Positions 43,401-52,100 of a stretch of 64,000 nucleotides of DNA are shown here, piece after piece (within the stretch, counting starts at the first letter, position 1; every line of letters starts with the position of its first letter). A model generated the notes under the pieces. It worked only from the letters and a program-made list of their open reading frames with translations, was not told the DNA's origin and searched no databases. The position numbers and the translations under genes are program-made. This stretch comes from Rubrobacter tropicus (GTDB lineage Bacteria > Actinomycetota > Rubrobacteria > Rubrobacterales > Rubrobacteraceae): NCBI RefSeq assembly GCF_011492945.1, contig NZ_CP045119.1, positions 3,720,001 through 3,784,000 on the forward strand. Reading direction: 5' to 3'.

Positions 43401-44707
43401 CTGGCTTCCACGTCGGTGCTCGCGACGTCGCTCCGGAGTAGCACCTCGGGCTCTGAGTCCATCACGGCCCAAAAGAATTGGTCAGACACGCTCGCCAGCC
43501 AGGCCGCCGTCTCGTGCAGCTGCGGGACGAGCCTGCCTTCCTCGTCGTCGGGGTGCAGAATGAGCGACATCGCCTGTTCCACCCCTACGTCCCTGCGCGC
43601 TAGATAAAGGGCGGCAAGGAACTCCGCGTAGGTCTGGTGCGCCCAGCCGAGCCTCTCGGAGCCACGGGCGGAGAACAGGCCTGTGTCGAGGACCTCCCTT
43701 ATCGCGGCCTCCCCCACGGGGAATTCTTGTCCGCTGACCGACTCCGCGCCGTAGGCAAGCTCCCTGACCGGGATGTCATCCTCCGCTTGGACGGCCCGCT
43801 CGAGTCCCGTCCAGACGGCCTGCTTACCCGAGAAGATGGTCAACGCCGCCATGCGGGCGGCGACTGCCAGCCGCTGATCGGCGCTGAGTTCCCCGACGAG
43901 CCCCCTGTCGACGCGGTCCTCGTTTCTCTCCTCGCACAAGCGCCGGCAGCCGTCGAGGTAGAGGTCGGCCTGGTGTTTCGGGAACCCGCCGGTTTCCCGG
44001 TAACTGTCAAGTAAGAACTCTAGCGTTACCGGTTTGATCGCCAGCGGCACGGCCTCCGCCTCGTTCACCGCCGCCAGGAAGCTATCCGGGCTCATGTCGT
44101 TGGTCTCGGCCGCCACGGCCACATCCACGCGCCGTAACGGGGCCAACTCGTACACGCCGACGGAGCCCTCTCTCCAGAGCTTGTTCATGCCTCCTTCCAG
44201 CTTCTTCGGCCAATCCGCCGTCCGACATCCAATACGTAGGGATAGGCGATCCACTGGGTGCTCCGCTAACTCTTCTAATAGAAGGTCCACCACGTTGGCC
44301 ATGAGCAGGCGACATTCGTCGAGACCATCCAGGAAGACGTGGAGGCGGTAGTCTCCAGATCTCCACCCCGCGAACTCTTCACCGCCAAACAACCTGCGGG
44401 CGAGTCGGGTCTCACTTCCGTACCCGCCCAGGCTGATCCAGATAGTCTTGTCGCCACCGGCTTCGATCTTTTCCCACTCGTCCCGGAGGGCGGTCGTCTT
44501 GCCGATACCTGGTTCGCCCAATAAGGCAAGACAAGGCACGTCGGAGATGTGCTCGAACGGACGTAGGTCGGAGTTTGCGAACCGCCCGTAGGGACCTTCG
44601 GGATCAGTCAGGTACCCATGGTCACTCAGATCGAGGGCGCCGTTCCATGGACACCAGAATCGTTTCCAATCGTATCGAGATCGGGTCGGCGCGCTCGTGT
44701 CGCTCAT
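40433..44707 (-). CDS. STAND/NACHT-type NTPase A with C-terminal PD-(D/E)XK nuclease
   Basis: 1,424 residues from the ATG at 44707 (GGGGGCG upstream). P-loop GEPGIGKTTAL at residues 64-74 and Walker B VFLDGLDEC give a NACHT/STAND ATPase at the N-terminus. A long helical, HEAT/TPR-like middle follows (~300-1280). Near the C-terminus RTDIRVDATVRG and VTVIIEAKGNWYQRLYHEM (about 1313-1345) fit D-(x)n-E-x-K of a restriction-like nuclease. The nuclease lies C-terminal, opposite to the N-terminal effectors of known Avs proteins and of NTPases B and C. It begins 13 nt after the coupled 101-aa gene, so it is in one operon with NTPase B. Probably a phage-sensing defence protein. Confidence 0.82.
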   Translation of the reverse strand: MSDTSAPTRSRYDWKRFWCPWNGALDLSDHGYLTDPEGPYGRFANSDLRPFEHISDVPCLALLGEPGIGKTTALRDEWEKIEAGGDKTIWISLGGYGSETRLARRLFGGEEFAGWRSGDYRLHVFLDGLDECRLLMANVVDLLLEELAEHPVDRLSLRIGCRTADWPKKLEGGMNKLWREGSVGVYELAPLRRVDVAVAAETNDMSPDSFLAAVNEAEAVPLAIKPVTLEFLLDSYRETGGFPKHQADLYLDGCRRLCEERNEDRVDRGLVGELSADQRLAVAARMAALTIFSGKQAVWTGLERAVQAEDDIPVRELAYGAESVSGQEFPVGEAAIREVLDTGLFSARGSERLGWAHQTYAEFLAALYLARRDVGVEQAMSLILHPDDEEGRLVPQLHETAAWLASVSDQFFWAVMDSEPEVLLRSDVASTDVEARAGLVAAMLRLYDEGKLLDIGLIPHKDYRKLAHPGLAEQLRPYIADATRNFVVRRVALDIAEACELRTLQGTAAEVALDASQPHFVRKEAASFVAHVGDGPTRSLLRPLALGEAGEDPNGDLRGWGLHALWPEHLTADELFRSLARPNDNYFGSYASFLNDDLPERLRPADLPEALAWVEGQQRRHEASYRLAGLMDQIMLRAWDHLDDPGVKEAFARAALARLRKHDEIVQERRPVFVASDSDEPSFRNRVAADDRKRRGLMVEMLGLLQDEDDGAWLLVQYKTPLLLAKDAAWLIGELEAAPPGRGREVLAALVRRSFYGWGDEQHELLYLAYQRTPALADEVGRFFDPVELSSTQAEEQRRYHRESLSWRENREESPPPDPPLKERILRALDDAEAGDVGAFWRRVDYFLKFDEDGRSRVSPTEWDLTALPGWEAADAATRDRIVGAAERYVLEGEPELDGWLGEGSIWEAHPTDAGYRALRLLVNLAPDFVAEIPDEAWERWAAAILGYPISTSTEGMKPHHELVAMAYRHAPGTVIDTALFLIDKENEEQGFLSVTRDLEKCWDDRLAHALLRKAQDERLKPSCLSSLLNDLLDYGLDEAEAFAESLVVSGAGNEEEGARARAVVAAGALIFHAADAGWSVVWPALQRDEGFADELVDAIASTAHHSNRPQKRLSESEAADLYIWLMDRYPPSEYFMKYRDDGHLTAIGLKESIAMWRDDIPGNLRGRGTFEACRQIERIMEALPALLETLRWTLYQARAEARLKTWTAPDPTGVRKLTAERTARLVRNGDQLLDVVIESLGRLEDNLRGETPAAPDLWNERDDGTQRPKGEERFSDYVKRHLQEDLERRGVVVNREVVISRGEGESKGRRTDIRVDATVRGPRTEEYGPVTVIIEAKGNWYQRLYHEMEAQLAGRYLRDNRCRHGLYLVGWFNCPQWDKEDPRHKTAMRRDPKDALRKLNAKAAKLSQGDLRVEAFLINAALR

Positions 44708-44720
44708 CGCCCCCGACCGA

Positions 44721-45026
44721 TCATGCGAATGTCTCCTCAAGGCGCCCACCGACGTCGCAGAGTTGCACCAAGGCTGAAAGCCACATCTCCGGCGAAGAGT
44801 GCAACGGCCGGGTTTCCTGATCTCGTGTCAGTGTCAGACCGCCGAAAGAACCAAGAAACACTGCCGGATGGTTCCCAAACTGCTCTACGTCCCTCTGGTG
44901 CAGACCGTCACCGTAAACAGCCAAGCTGTGCACACCCCTGCGTAGAAACACGGTTGCGCCGATCTTGATCGATTGTTTATGCCCCAAAAGGCCGCTACCT
45001 TCGGCCAGAAAGCGCTCCGCGCTCAC
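44721..45026 (-). CDS. Small coupled protein between NTPases A and B
   Basis: 101 residues from a GTG at 45026 whose GTGA overlaps the NTPase B stop; the TGA at 44721 is 13 nt before the NTPase A start. The sequence (VSAERFLAEGSGLLGHKQSI, KIGATVFLRRGVHSLAVYGD, ...HPAVFLGSFGGLTLTRDQE) has mixed beta/alpha character and coding-like composition; no family recognised. Tight coupling on both sides shows it is a genuine operon member, perhaps an adaptor, regulator or immunity-type partner of the NTPases. It is easily missed because of its GTG start. Confidence 0.75.
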   Translation of the reverse strand: MSAERFLAEGSGLLGHKQSIKIGATVFLRRGVHSLAVYGDGLHQRDVEQFGNHPAVFLGSFGGLTLTRDQETRPLHSSPEMWLSALVQLCDVGGRLEETFA

Positions 45027-48000
45027 AGGTCTATGTCCTCGTCGATCTCCTCGATACGCTCCTTCTCTGCCTTCTCTCGCAGGAAGGCCGCAAACTCCCG
45101 AAGCCAAGGCTTGGCAGCCTCGGGCGTTTCGCGATCCCCAAGGACCCTCTCAACATCTTCAAGCACGGATTCGGTTTGCCCGAACGAGGGGCCCCAGTGG
45201 GATATTATGCCTCCACGGATGCGATGGGCTCCGAGTGCTACGCCGTCCTGAATGTCCACGTTGTCGGGGTACCTCGCTAGCAAACCGACGGCCACGGGCC
45301 AAAATCCAGTTACTGCCGCGGTGATGCTGCGGGCGATCGTTTCGGCCTGTCTTTCGTCCTGATCGGCCAATGCTATCAGCAGGTCGCGGTCCGCTTCCTG
45401 GTCGAGCACGCCCTGCAGCAGCTGCGGGACGCCGATTATCCTGCGTTGCGGCCCAACCGCCGACGAGATCACGAGTCGGATAGCCCTCTCGCGATCGATA
45501 CCTCGTAAAGTCGCCCAGAGTTCGTTCTCCCGACGGTCTCCGAAAGGCTCCCAACCCGCCGCATCAGCCCGTCTCAACAGCGTTTCGAGGAGCCGGAAAC
45601 CCCTTTCGGGGTCCCGCCGGGCGAGCGCGGCGCTTAAGCGGTCGAGGTCGTAGTCATCATGATCGGAAGAGGATCGAGCCGCTTCCAAGCACCTCCACAC
45701 GAAGTTTGCGAGCTCCCCTTCCAGAGGCTTCTCTATCAGATCCCAAAAGTTAGCCACCCTGACGGCGACCATCGCGTGTTCGAGATCTGGGGTCGCGAGC
45801 AGACGCAGCAGTTTCAGGCAATCTTCGGACTCAAGAGGCTCGGTCCACCGTCCGTGCAGGATCCGCTCGACCAACCCTGGGTTCGCACGCCCTTCCGACA
45901 GCAACACGCCGATGCGTTCGATACCAGGCACGCTGCCCCCCAGCCGGCTCGTAGCCACCAAGATGGCCAAGTCGCTGACCTCGCGCGTCTCGGATAGCTC
46001 GTCGAGCTGGTCCTCCACCGACGCGCGGTCGTGCTCCGCTAGGCCGGCCAGGTACGCCCCGAATGGGTCCGCCCCGCCGTCGCGAGATCCGAGACTCTCC
46101 ACCTTCGCAAGCCAACGTTTTTCTGTGTCCAGCTTGCCGAACTGCCAGAAGAAAACGTGGCTCTTTTCGGCCTCCTGTGACAGCAGCCAGTCGAGTAGAT
46201 CGTCCGTCAGCTGCTCCGGGTTATCCAAGATCTCCTGGGCAAGGTCCCGCAACTTCCGAGCGCCCCGTTCGAGGTTGTGCCCGTGCTCGTCGACCTCACG
46301 GTCGTAGTCTTCGAAGGTCCACTCGCCGGCCAGCCTCTTCAACCGGACCGGAAAGCTCCCCGAGTCGAGCCGCTCCATCAGGCGATCGACGTCTTCCACG
46401 GGTTTCTGGGTCTCACCCCCGGGCTCGGTCCCGGGCCGGCTCAGCCCGTCTCGCACCCGGCGTAGCTGGAACGCGAGGTCTGCCACGGGTATGGCCACCT
46501 CCTGGGTCAGCGCCCACTCGACCGCCGTCTCCAGACGCTCGACGGCGACGCGCGGTCGGGCGTAGAAGGCGGACGTGGCGATGGACTTCGGAAGAACGGC
46601 CATCGCCGCGTCGGCGGCCTCTGGATCGTCCGAGCGCGCGACGTCCATGAGCAGCCCGACCAAAGCTTCGACGTACCGCGAGATCTCGTCGCTGGTCATC
46701 GGGGGTGCCGTGTCTAGGGGCGTTGGCCCCTGACTGACGAACAGCATCATTCCCCGCTGCGGGATGCTCCCCTCGATAGCCTTGACCGCCAGCGTGCGCA
46801 TCCCCACAAACTCTTCTTTCTCGAACATCTCCCGGAGTAGCAGTAGTCTCCTGTCGAGCGTCAAGGGAAACTGTGGATTGGTCCAGAAGAAGCTCTCGCA
46901 GAAGACGCTCGTGGCGTTGCTGCCGTGGTCGTCGGTCTCCGCCTCGGCCAACAAACCCAGGCACCGCAGCGCCGTTTGGGCGGTTTCTCTGCGGTAGAGG
47001 CATTCTTGCAGGGCCCACACCAGCTGCTGACGTTCATATCCCGCGATTTCGCGCCGCTCCTGCCGGCTCATCACCGATAGTCCCCTCCAGACCATGTCCA
47101 CGAACCGCCCGGGCTCCGCGGAGGCGGCGGGCCGTAGCAGATCGGGAAGGGACCAAGCGCTGGGCAAGTCTCGGAGGGGGCCGCTCGAGTTGAGCATGGC
47201 GTCCCAGAACAGGGATGCCTCCTCGACGGTCAGGCCTTGCAGGCGCCGAATCATCCTCCGTCTCGCGCGGTCGCTCAGGGCGGAGAAGAGGCCAACGAGT
47301 TCGGAGGCCCGCCCGCGGAGGGCCATCGCGCAGAGGTGGTTGGCGAAGAAGGTCGGGGTCACCTCGGCGTAGGATCCCCTCGGGCGTACGAGGCCGGCGG
47401 CAACCAAGCTATCCAATGTCCCAAGAATGTCGTGCTTGGTTGCGCCATCGCCGAAGTTTTCTAGCACGGCTTCGAGCTCTTCGAGCGCCGCCCTGGCGAC
47501 ACCGACTTGCGGAAGCAGGCTGAGTAACGTCAGCACCTTGAGGGCTTCTTCTCCCAACTTGCGCTTGACCCGGCGCTCGAACGCCTTGCCCACCTGCTCG
47601 GAGAAGGAGCCTGCCCTGGCCCTAAGATCCGGACCGACGCTCGCGGCCGTAAGCAGGATGTCGGGGTTGCCGCCGGCCCGCTCGATCACCCACTGCTCCA
47701 AACCGAAGTCCAAACTTGGCCCGGCTGCCCGCAGCAGCTCCCCCGCCCGCTCTACTGGGAGAGGCTCCAGCTTGAGGGTTGACACCCGATCGTCTTGTCC
47801 GAAGTTGGGCGCGGGCGCGTCCTCGGGCGTGGGTAAGACGATGAGCAGCTTGAGCCCTTCGATGGCCAAAGCGCCGTGGACCAGCTCTTCGGCCTTATCG
47901 GGGTCTGGATCGTCCAAGATGAGGACGACTTCGTTGTCGCACGATCCGAGCATTAGCAGATCCCCTAGTTCGAGCGACCGCGGCTCGACGGCGACGATGG

Positions 48001-48766
48001 TCTCGAAGGGGCGGTTACGTTTCGCAGCTTCCAGAGCCAAGCGCGTTTTTCCCATCCCTTGCGGTCCCGCCAGAACCATAGCCCGAGCACCCTGGTCCTC
48101 TAAAAACGAGGTAACGCTCTCCATCTCCGTCGCCCTGCCGACCAGGTCTACCCCCGCACCGAACGGTTTTCTTGAAGCGTGCGCGTTCCACTCGGTCTCC
48201 ACCGCAGAGAACCCGGGCGTTCCCAGGTAGGCGAAACGGAGGTGCGGCATGTCTGTGAGGAAGGTGGCGATCTCCGCCGCACCGGCGATCTCCACTCGTA
48301 CGGCCTCCGGCTTATCGTAGCCTTCGAGTATGTTCTCCCTAAGCTGACGCTTCTCATCGTGAGTGAGATCAAGGTTGACGAAGAGCACGTACCTGTCGGG
48401 GCATCGTTTTGCGTTCTCACAAAGGTCCTTAATGGCGCCCTTAAGATCGCTCTTGAGCTTGGAGAGCAGCGTCCCCCTGTTTGCGGTAGCAATGTCCCTT
48501 TGCTTGTACTGGAACACGTTCCACCCGGATCCGAGTAACGCGGAGGTACCATCGCCCTCTGGCACCTCCGTCTCCCACTCCGCGTCGACGCCTCCGTCGG
48601 GCACGTTGACGCGCTCCGTAAAGGACGGGAGGGAGGAAGGCCTCCTTTTGGCGGACGCCCAGGCGATCGCATTGCACATGGAAGCGAACCCCGCTGGGCC
48701 GAAGTCGCGACCAGTCAACCTCTCGACTTCCTCGGAGGTCACCGCCCGTCCGTGCGCCTGCGCCAC
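45023..48766 (-). CDS. STAND-type NTPase B with N-terminal PD-(D/E)XK nuclease-like domain
   Basis: 1,247 residues from a GTG at 48766, with AAAGGA nine bases before it and a stop just upstream in frame. Residues ~20-180 resemble a restriction nuclease: PDGGVDAEWETEV (D61, E63) and WNVFQYKQRD (Q86-Y-K88). The ATPase follows: P-loop VLAGPQGMGKTRLA (234-241) and Walker B VVLILDDPDPD. The rest (~450-1247) is helical repeats typical of STAND sensors. The order nuclease-ATPase-repeats is that of Avs antiviral proteins. It leads an operon with the 101-aa gene and NTPase A, with its own promoter at 48812-48841. Confidence 0.82.
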   Translation of the reverse strand: MAQAHGRAVTSEEVERLTGRDFGPAGFASMCNAIAWASAKRRPSSLPSFTERVNVPDGGVDAEWETEVPEGDGTSALLGSGWNVFQYKQRDIATANRGTLLSKLKSDLKGAIKDLCENAKRCPDRYVLFVNLDLTHDEKRQLRENILEGYDKPEAVRVEIAGAAEIATFLTDMPHLRFAYLGTPGFSAVETEWNAHASRKPFGAGVDLVGRATEMESVTSFLEDQGARAMVLAGPQGMGKTRLALEAAKRNRPFETIVAVEPRSLELGDLLMLGSCDNEVVLILDDPDPDKAEELVHGALAIEGLKLLIVLPTPEDAPAPNFGQDDRVSTLKLEPLPVERAGELLRAAGPSLDFGLEQWVIERAGGNPDILLTAASVGPDLRARAGSFSEQVGKAFERRVKRKLGEEALKVLTLLSLLPQVGVARAALEELEAVLENFGDGATKHDILGTLDSLVAAGLVRPRGSYAEVTPTFFANHLCAMALRGRASELVGLFSALSDRARRRMIRRLQGLTVEEASLFWDAMLNSSGPLRDLPSAWSLPDLLRPAASAEPGRFVDMVWRGLSVMSRQERREIAGYERQQLVWALQECLYRRETAQTALRCLGLLAEAETDDHGSNATSVFCESFFWTNPQFPLTLDRRLLLLREMFEKEEFVGMRTLAVKAIEGSIPQRGMMLFVSQGPTPLDTAPPMTSDEISRYVEALVGLLMDVARSDDPEAADAAMAVLPKSIATSAFYARPRVAVERLETAVEWALTQEVAIPVADLAFQLRRVRDGLSRPGTEPGGETQKPVEDVDRLMERLDSGSFPVRLKRLAGEWTFEDYDREVDEHGHNLERGARKLRDLAQEILDNPEQLTDDLLDWLLSQEAEKSHVFFWQFGKLDTEKRWLAKVESLGSRDGGADPFGAYLAGLAEHDRASVEDQLDELSETREVSDLAILVATSRLGGSVPGIERIGVLLSEGRANPGLVERILHGRWTEPLESEDCLKLLRLLATPDLEHAMVAVRVANFWDLIEKPLEGELANFVWRCLEAARSSSDHDDYDLDRLSAALARRDPERGFRLLETLLRRADAAGWEPFGDRRENELWATLRGIDRERAIRLVISSAVGPQRRIIGVPQLLQGVLDQEADRDLLIALADQDERQAETIARSITAAVTGFWPVAVGLLARYPDNVDIQDGVALGAHRIRGGIISHWGPSFGQTESVLEDVERVLGDRETPEAAKPWLREFAAFLREKAEKERIEEIDEDIDL

Positions 48767-48811
48767 GCCGCAAAATCCTTTCCGTCACACATAACCTACC
48801 CCCCTCCCCTA

Positions 48812-48841
48812 ACTATATTTCCTGGTGCGCCAGGAGAGCAA
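48812..48841 (-). promoter_or_regulatory. Promoter of the NTPase B operon with operator-like palindrome
   Basis: On the minus strand: TTGCTC (48841-48836), 18-bp spacer, TATAGT (48817-48812). The spacer is filled by TCCTGGCGCACCAGGA (48820-48835), 6-bp arms around 4 bp. A repressor bound there would block the promoter. Confidence 0.6.
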
Positions 48842-48899
48842 GGTAAGAGACATACTTTGGCTTCTTATTGTCTTGCCGTCAGTTGAGGAAGGCGACCGT

Positions 48900-49016
48900 C
48901 TACCTGTACCAATCGGCGGCTTCGAGCATCAAACCCTTGAGAGCAGGATCTCCGGTAAGCCCGAGGGATTCCTCCAGTACCGCACTCAAGGTGGGAGCGT
49001 CGGGAGACGCATGCAC
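48900..49016 (-). other. Possible short ORF or gene remnant (38 codons)
   Basis: From a GTG at 49016: VHASPDAPTLSAVLEESLGL, then TGDPALKGLMLEAADWYR and a stop. The frame is open further upstream (HRHPYADLG) without a start. Composition is protein-like, so it may be the tail of a lost gene; no ribosome site. Confidence 0.3.
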
Positions 49017-49120
49017 CCCTAAGTCGGCGTATGGGTGCCTATGGGCAATGGTACCGAAATGGGATTTCGCCCGTCAGGGAGCTAGAGGCGCCGCGCCGCC
49101 AAAGCCGAGAGTCAGGCCGC

Positions 49121-52100
49121 TCAATCGTAGAGCCGGGTCTTTTCGTAGCGAACGTAGGGCGGGGCGTCGCCCAGCAGCGCCTCTGCCTCTCCCATACCGC
49201 CGTCGTAGAATGCCCGTTCGCCGTAGATCGCCCATGCGAGGCGCTGGCCGCTTCCGTTGAGGTAGCGGTCCAGGTGGTCTTTGCGGATGAAGGTGAACTC
49301 TTGCATGTCCGACAACCCCTCACCGTGTGCGAAAGACAACGATGCTCGGCGCCCGTCGGAGGCGAAAAGGTCGTAGGTCTGCGGTCTGTTGGTCAGACCT
49401 AAGTCGTCCGCGATCTGCCGGGCGGGAACGCAAGGCGAAAAGTCTGGCGTGACATCGCTGCGACCGCCCGAGAATCTATGCCTGTTTACGGGCATCGTCA
49501 TCTGGCGCGATTCCATATCGAGGCGTCGCTCGTTCACCGTGACCTCTCGCTCCAGCAACTCGATACCCCGCTCCTGCAAAGCGCGGCCGAATTCTCTGAC
49601 CGCAGCTTCGTCATCATCTTGCGTTTCGGAAACATCATCCTCATCGCCTAGACAGTGGGACATCAAACGCGTAACCTCGGCGTCGCTGACGCTCTCGCCG
49701 TCGCGGACGAACTCGATCTCGACCTTTTTCGTAGCGACCGTCGTTTCGCCCAAGATCAGGGCGATCTCGGAGGGTTCGGTCGACGGGTAGGTTTCGCACC
49801 ATGGTATCTCGCCCGCGTAGGCATAGTGGATCTCCGGGATGTCGGTAGCGTCAAGACGGTTCTCTTCGGCGCCGTTTACCGCGCCCAGGATCTCATCCGC
49901 GTCCGCAGCTTCCAACAGGAGGCCCTGCATGAAGCAGAACATGTACCGCCGGTGCTTCTCGTCGTGCTGCGTAACGTGGCCCCACAGAAGTACCCACGGC
50001 CCCCGTTCGCCGTCCAGTGTTTCCACCTCGAGGACGTCCTTGAAGGCGAAATTCGGACCGCGCGAGATCCAGTCTCCGAGCGGCTCACGCCGGTCCCCGA
50101 GCAGGTCGCCCGGGACGAGCAGGAGTTCGGGTGGTCTCTCGGGGAAGCTGGGGTCTATATCGACGTGCGACGGGTTCACCTCCCAGTCGCCTTCTTCCCT
50201 GAGCAGACCGAGGTCGTCCCTGTGGCCCGCCAGCTCACGGGTCGCCACCCGCACATACTTGCGACCGTACCCTTCCGCCCATCCGCGCCCGTCGTCGTAG
50301 CGTCTCGCGTAAGAAGCTTCTCTGTTTATTCGGGCGTCCACAGGGCCGAAAGCGTCAAACGAGTAACCGAGGTCGTAGACGCGCCACCAGAGGTTGGCCT
50401 TCGCCGTCCTGTACTCAGGCGCGCCAGAGTGGTACTTGGAGATCCCGCGTCCCAGTTGCCCCATGGGGTCGTCTTCCAACGGGTTGAAGGGACTGCCTCC
50501 GCCGCGGTAGCCGCCCTCGTTTCTGTCCTCGCTCTGACCCCAGTCCCTGAGTCCCCCATCTCGGTAGGGTGGCCTCGTGCGACCGAGCCGCTCATCCGTA
50601 AACACATCGGGGTGGTGAAGCGCGGCGATCTCGATCGTCCTCCGCGCGTAGTTCCTGGCAAGGATGTGCGTGGTCGCGTGCGGCGCACCCACCGCGAACA
50701 TGGCGGCGTAGAGCTTCTCCGCCCACCTCAGTAGCGTGCCTTCTACGAATCCGCGGTCGGCCGGGTCGTACCGGCGCGCCATCGCGACACCGTAGCAAGC
50801 TGCCAGCATGCGCTCGGAGACACACGGGTCGTCGATCTCGAAGGACCCCTCAACGAGCGTGAAAAACTCTTCCGGAAAGCGCCTACCGTACCAATAGAGG
50901 GCGCGCGTCGCCCTGTCCCTGAGGTCCCTAACCGTGGATGTCAGCGTCCACATGGCGTACTCTGCCGTCAACCGCAGCCTGTCGGCGAGCTCTGCCGGGG
51001 CCTCATCCGTCTTGCTGCAACGTGCCTCCAACAAACGGATCAGTTGTGCCGCAAGCCCTTGCGTTGTGCGCAAGTGCTCGGACCACGACAGGTCCCTTTC
51101 CGGCAGCGGCAGTCTCTTCAGCTGCTCGTGCCAGAAGTCGGCGTTCAAGGGGTGTCCTGGGCGGACGATGATCGGGTAGGACAGGCTCAGGAGCTCCCGC
51201 CGACGCGCCTCCTGACCGAAGCGCTCGGCAACGAGCCGCACGCTCGACTCTCCGACGTGCTCCGCGGAAATCTCGAACAGAGCGCGTACCGAGTCCGAGA
51301 CGGCCACCTCGTTGTCCGTGAGCTCGTGCAGGTGCCGGCCCTTAAGCCCGGGCGCGAGGGCGGCGAGCGATCGTCGGATGTCCTCGTGGAGCGGATGCCG
51401 CTGGCTGAAATCGCTCCCGTAGAGGAGCTCGACGGCACGGTTTGAATTAAGGAAGCCCTTGAGGTCGTCGTTCTGTCCGATTATGTGGCGGGCGATGAGG
51501 TACCCGGCCATGAGGTCGTAGGTTATGAGGTACGCTTCCCCTTCTCCCAGCAGGTCCCGGCACACCACCAAGCCTTCGCTCTCCATCGCGTTAGTGCGCG
51601 ATACGTCCCAAACGAGGTGCTCCAGCTCCGCCCCGTCGACGAGCCTCGCGGCTTCCCTAATGGGCACGAACCGGCCGCCGTGCAGCCACAGGTGCGCCGC
51701 CAGCCTTTGGAGTGCTTGGCTGACCACTGGGGTGCCACGGCGAAGTTCCAGGCGACGGGCCGCCTCCGCGTCACACCGCCGCAGGTACTGGTCGAAGATC
51801 TCGAAGAGGGTCTCCTCGCCTACCTGCACGTCGACCCACTCCCGCCGCTTGGGGTTCTTCGCCTCGCAGAAGAGCTTGAGGTATATGGGGTGGGCGAACT
51901 GATCGAGCGGGGTCGCGGTGAGGTCGGCCCGTATCTTGTAGGCGGCGAAGTACCTGTCGATCGCCTCGTCGACCCCGTCGAAACCGAAGCCGTCGACGAA
52001 GATGGCGTTCTCGGGCACCCCGCCCTCGTTCGGCCAGATCGCATCTCTATACGAGGAGCGCGACGTGGTAATGAGCGTCACCTCGGGCGCCTTGGAGATC

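Larger units (their letters stand above)
48767..49120. other. Intergenic region between NTPases B and C
   Basis: 354 bases holding the NTPase B promoter with a palindrome in its spacer (48812-48841) and a short possible coding remnant at 48900-49016. The NTPase B message would have a leader of about 40 nt. Confidence 0.6.
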
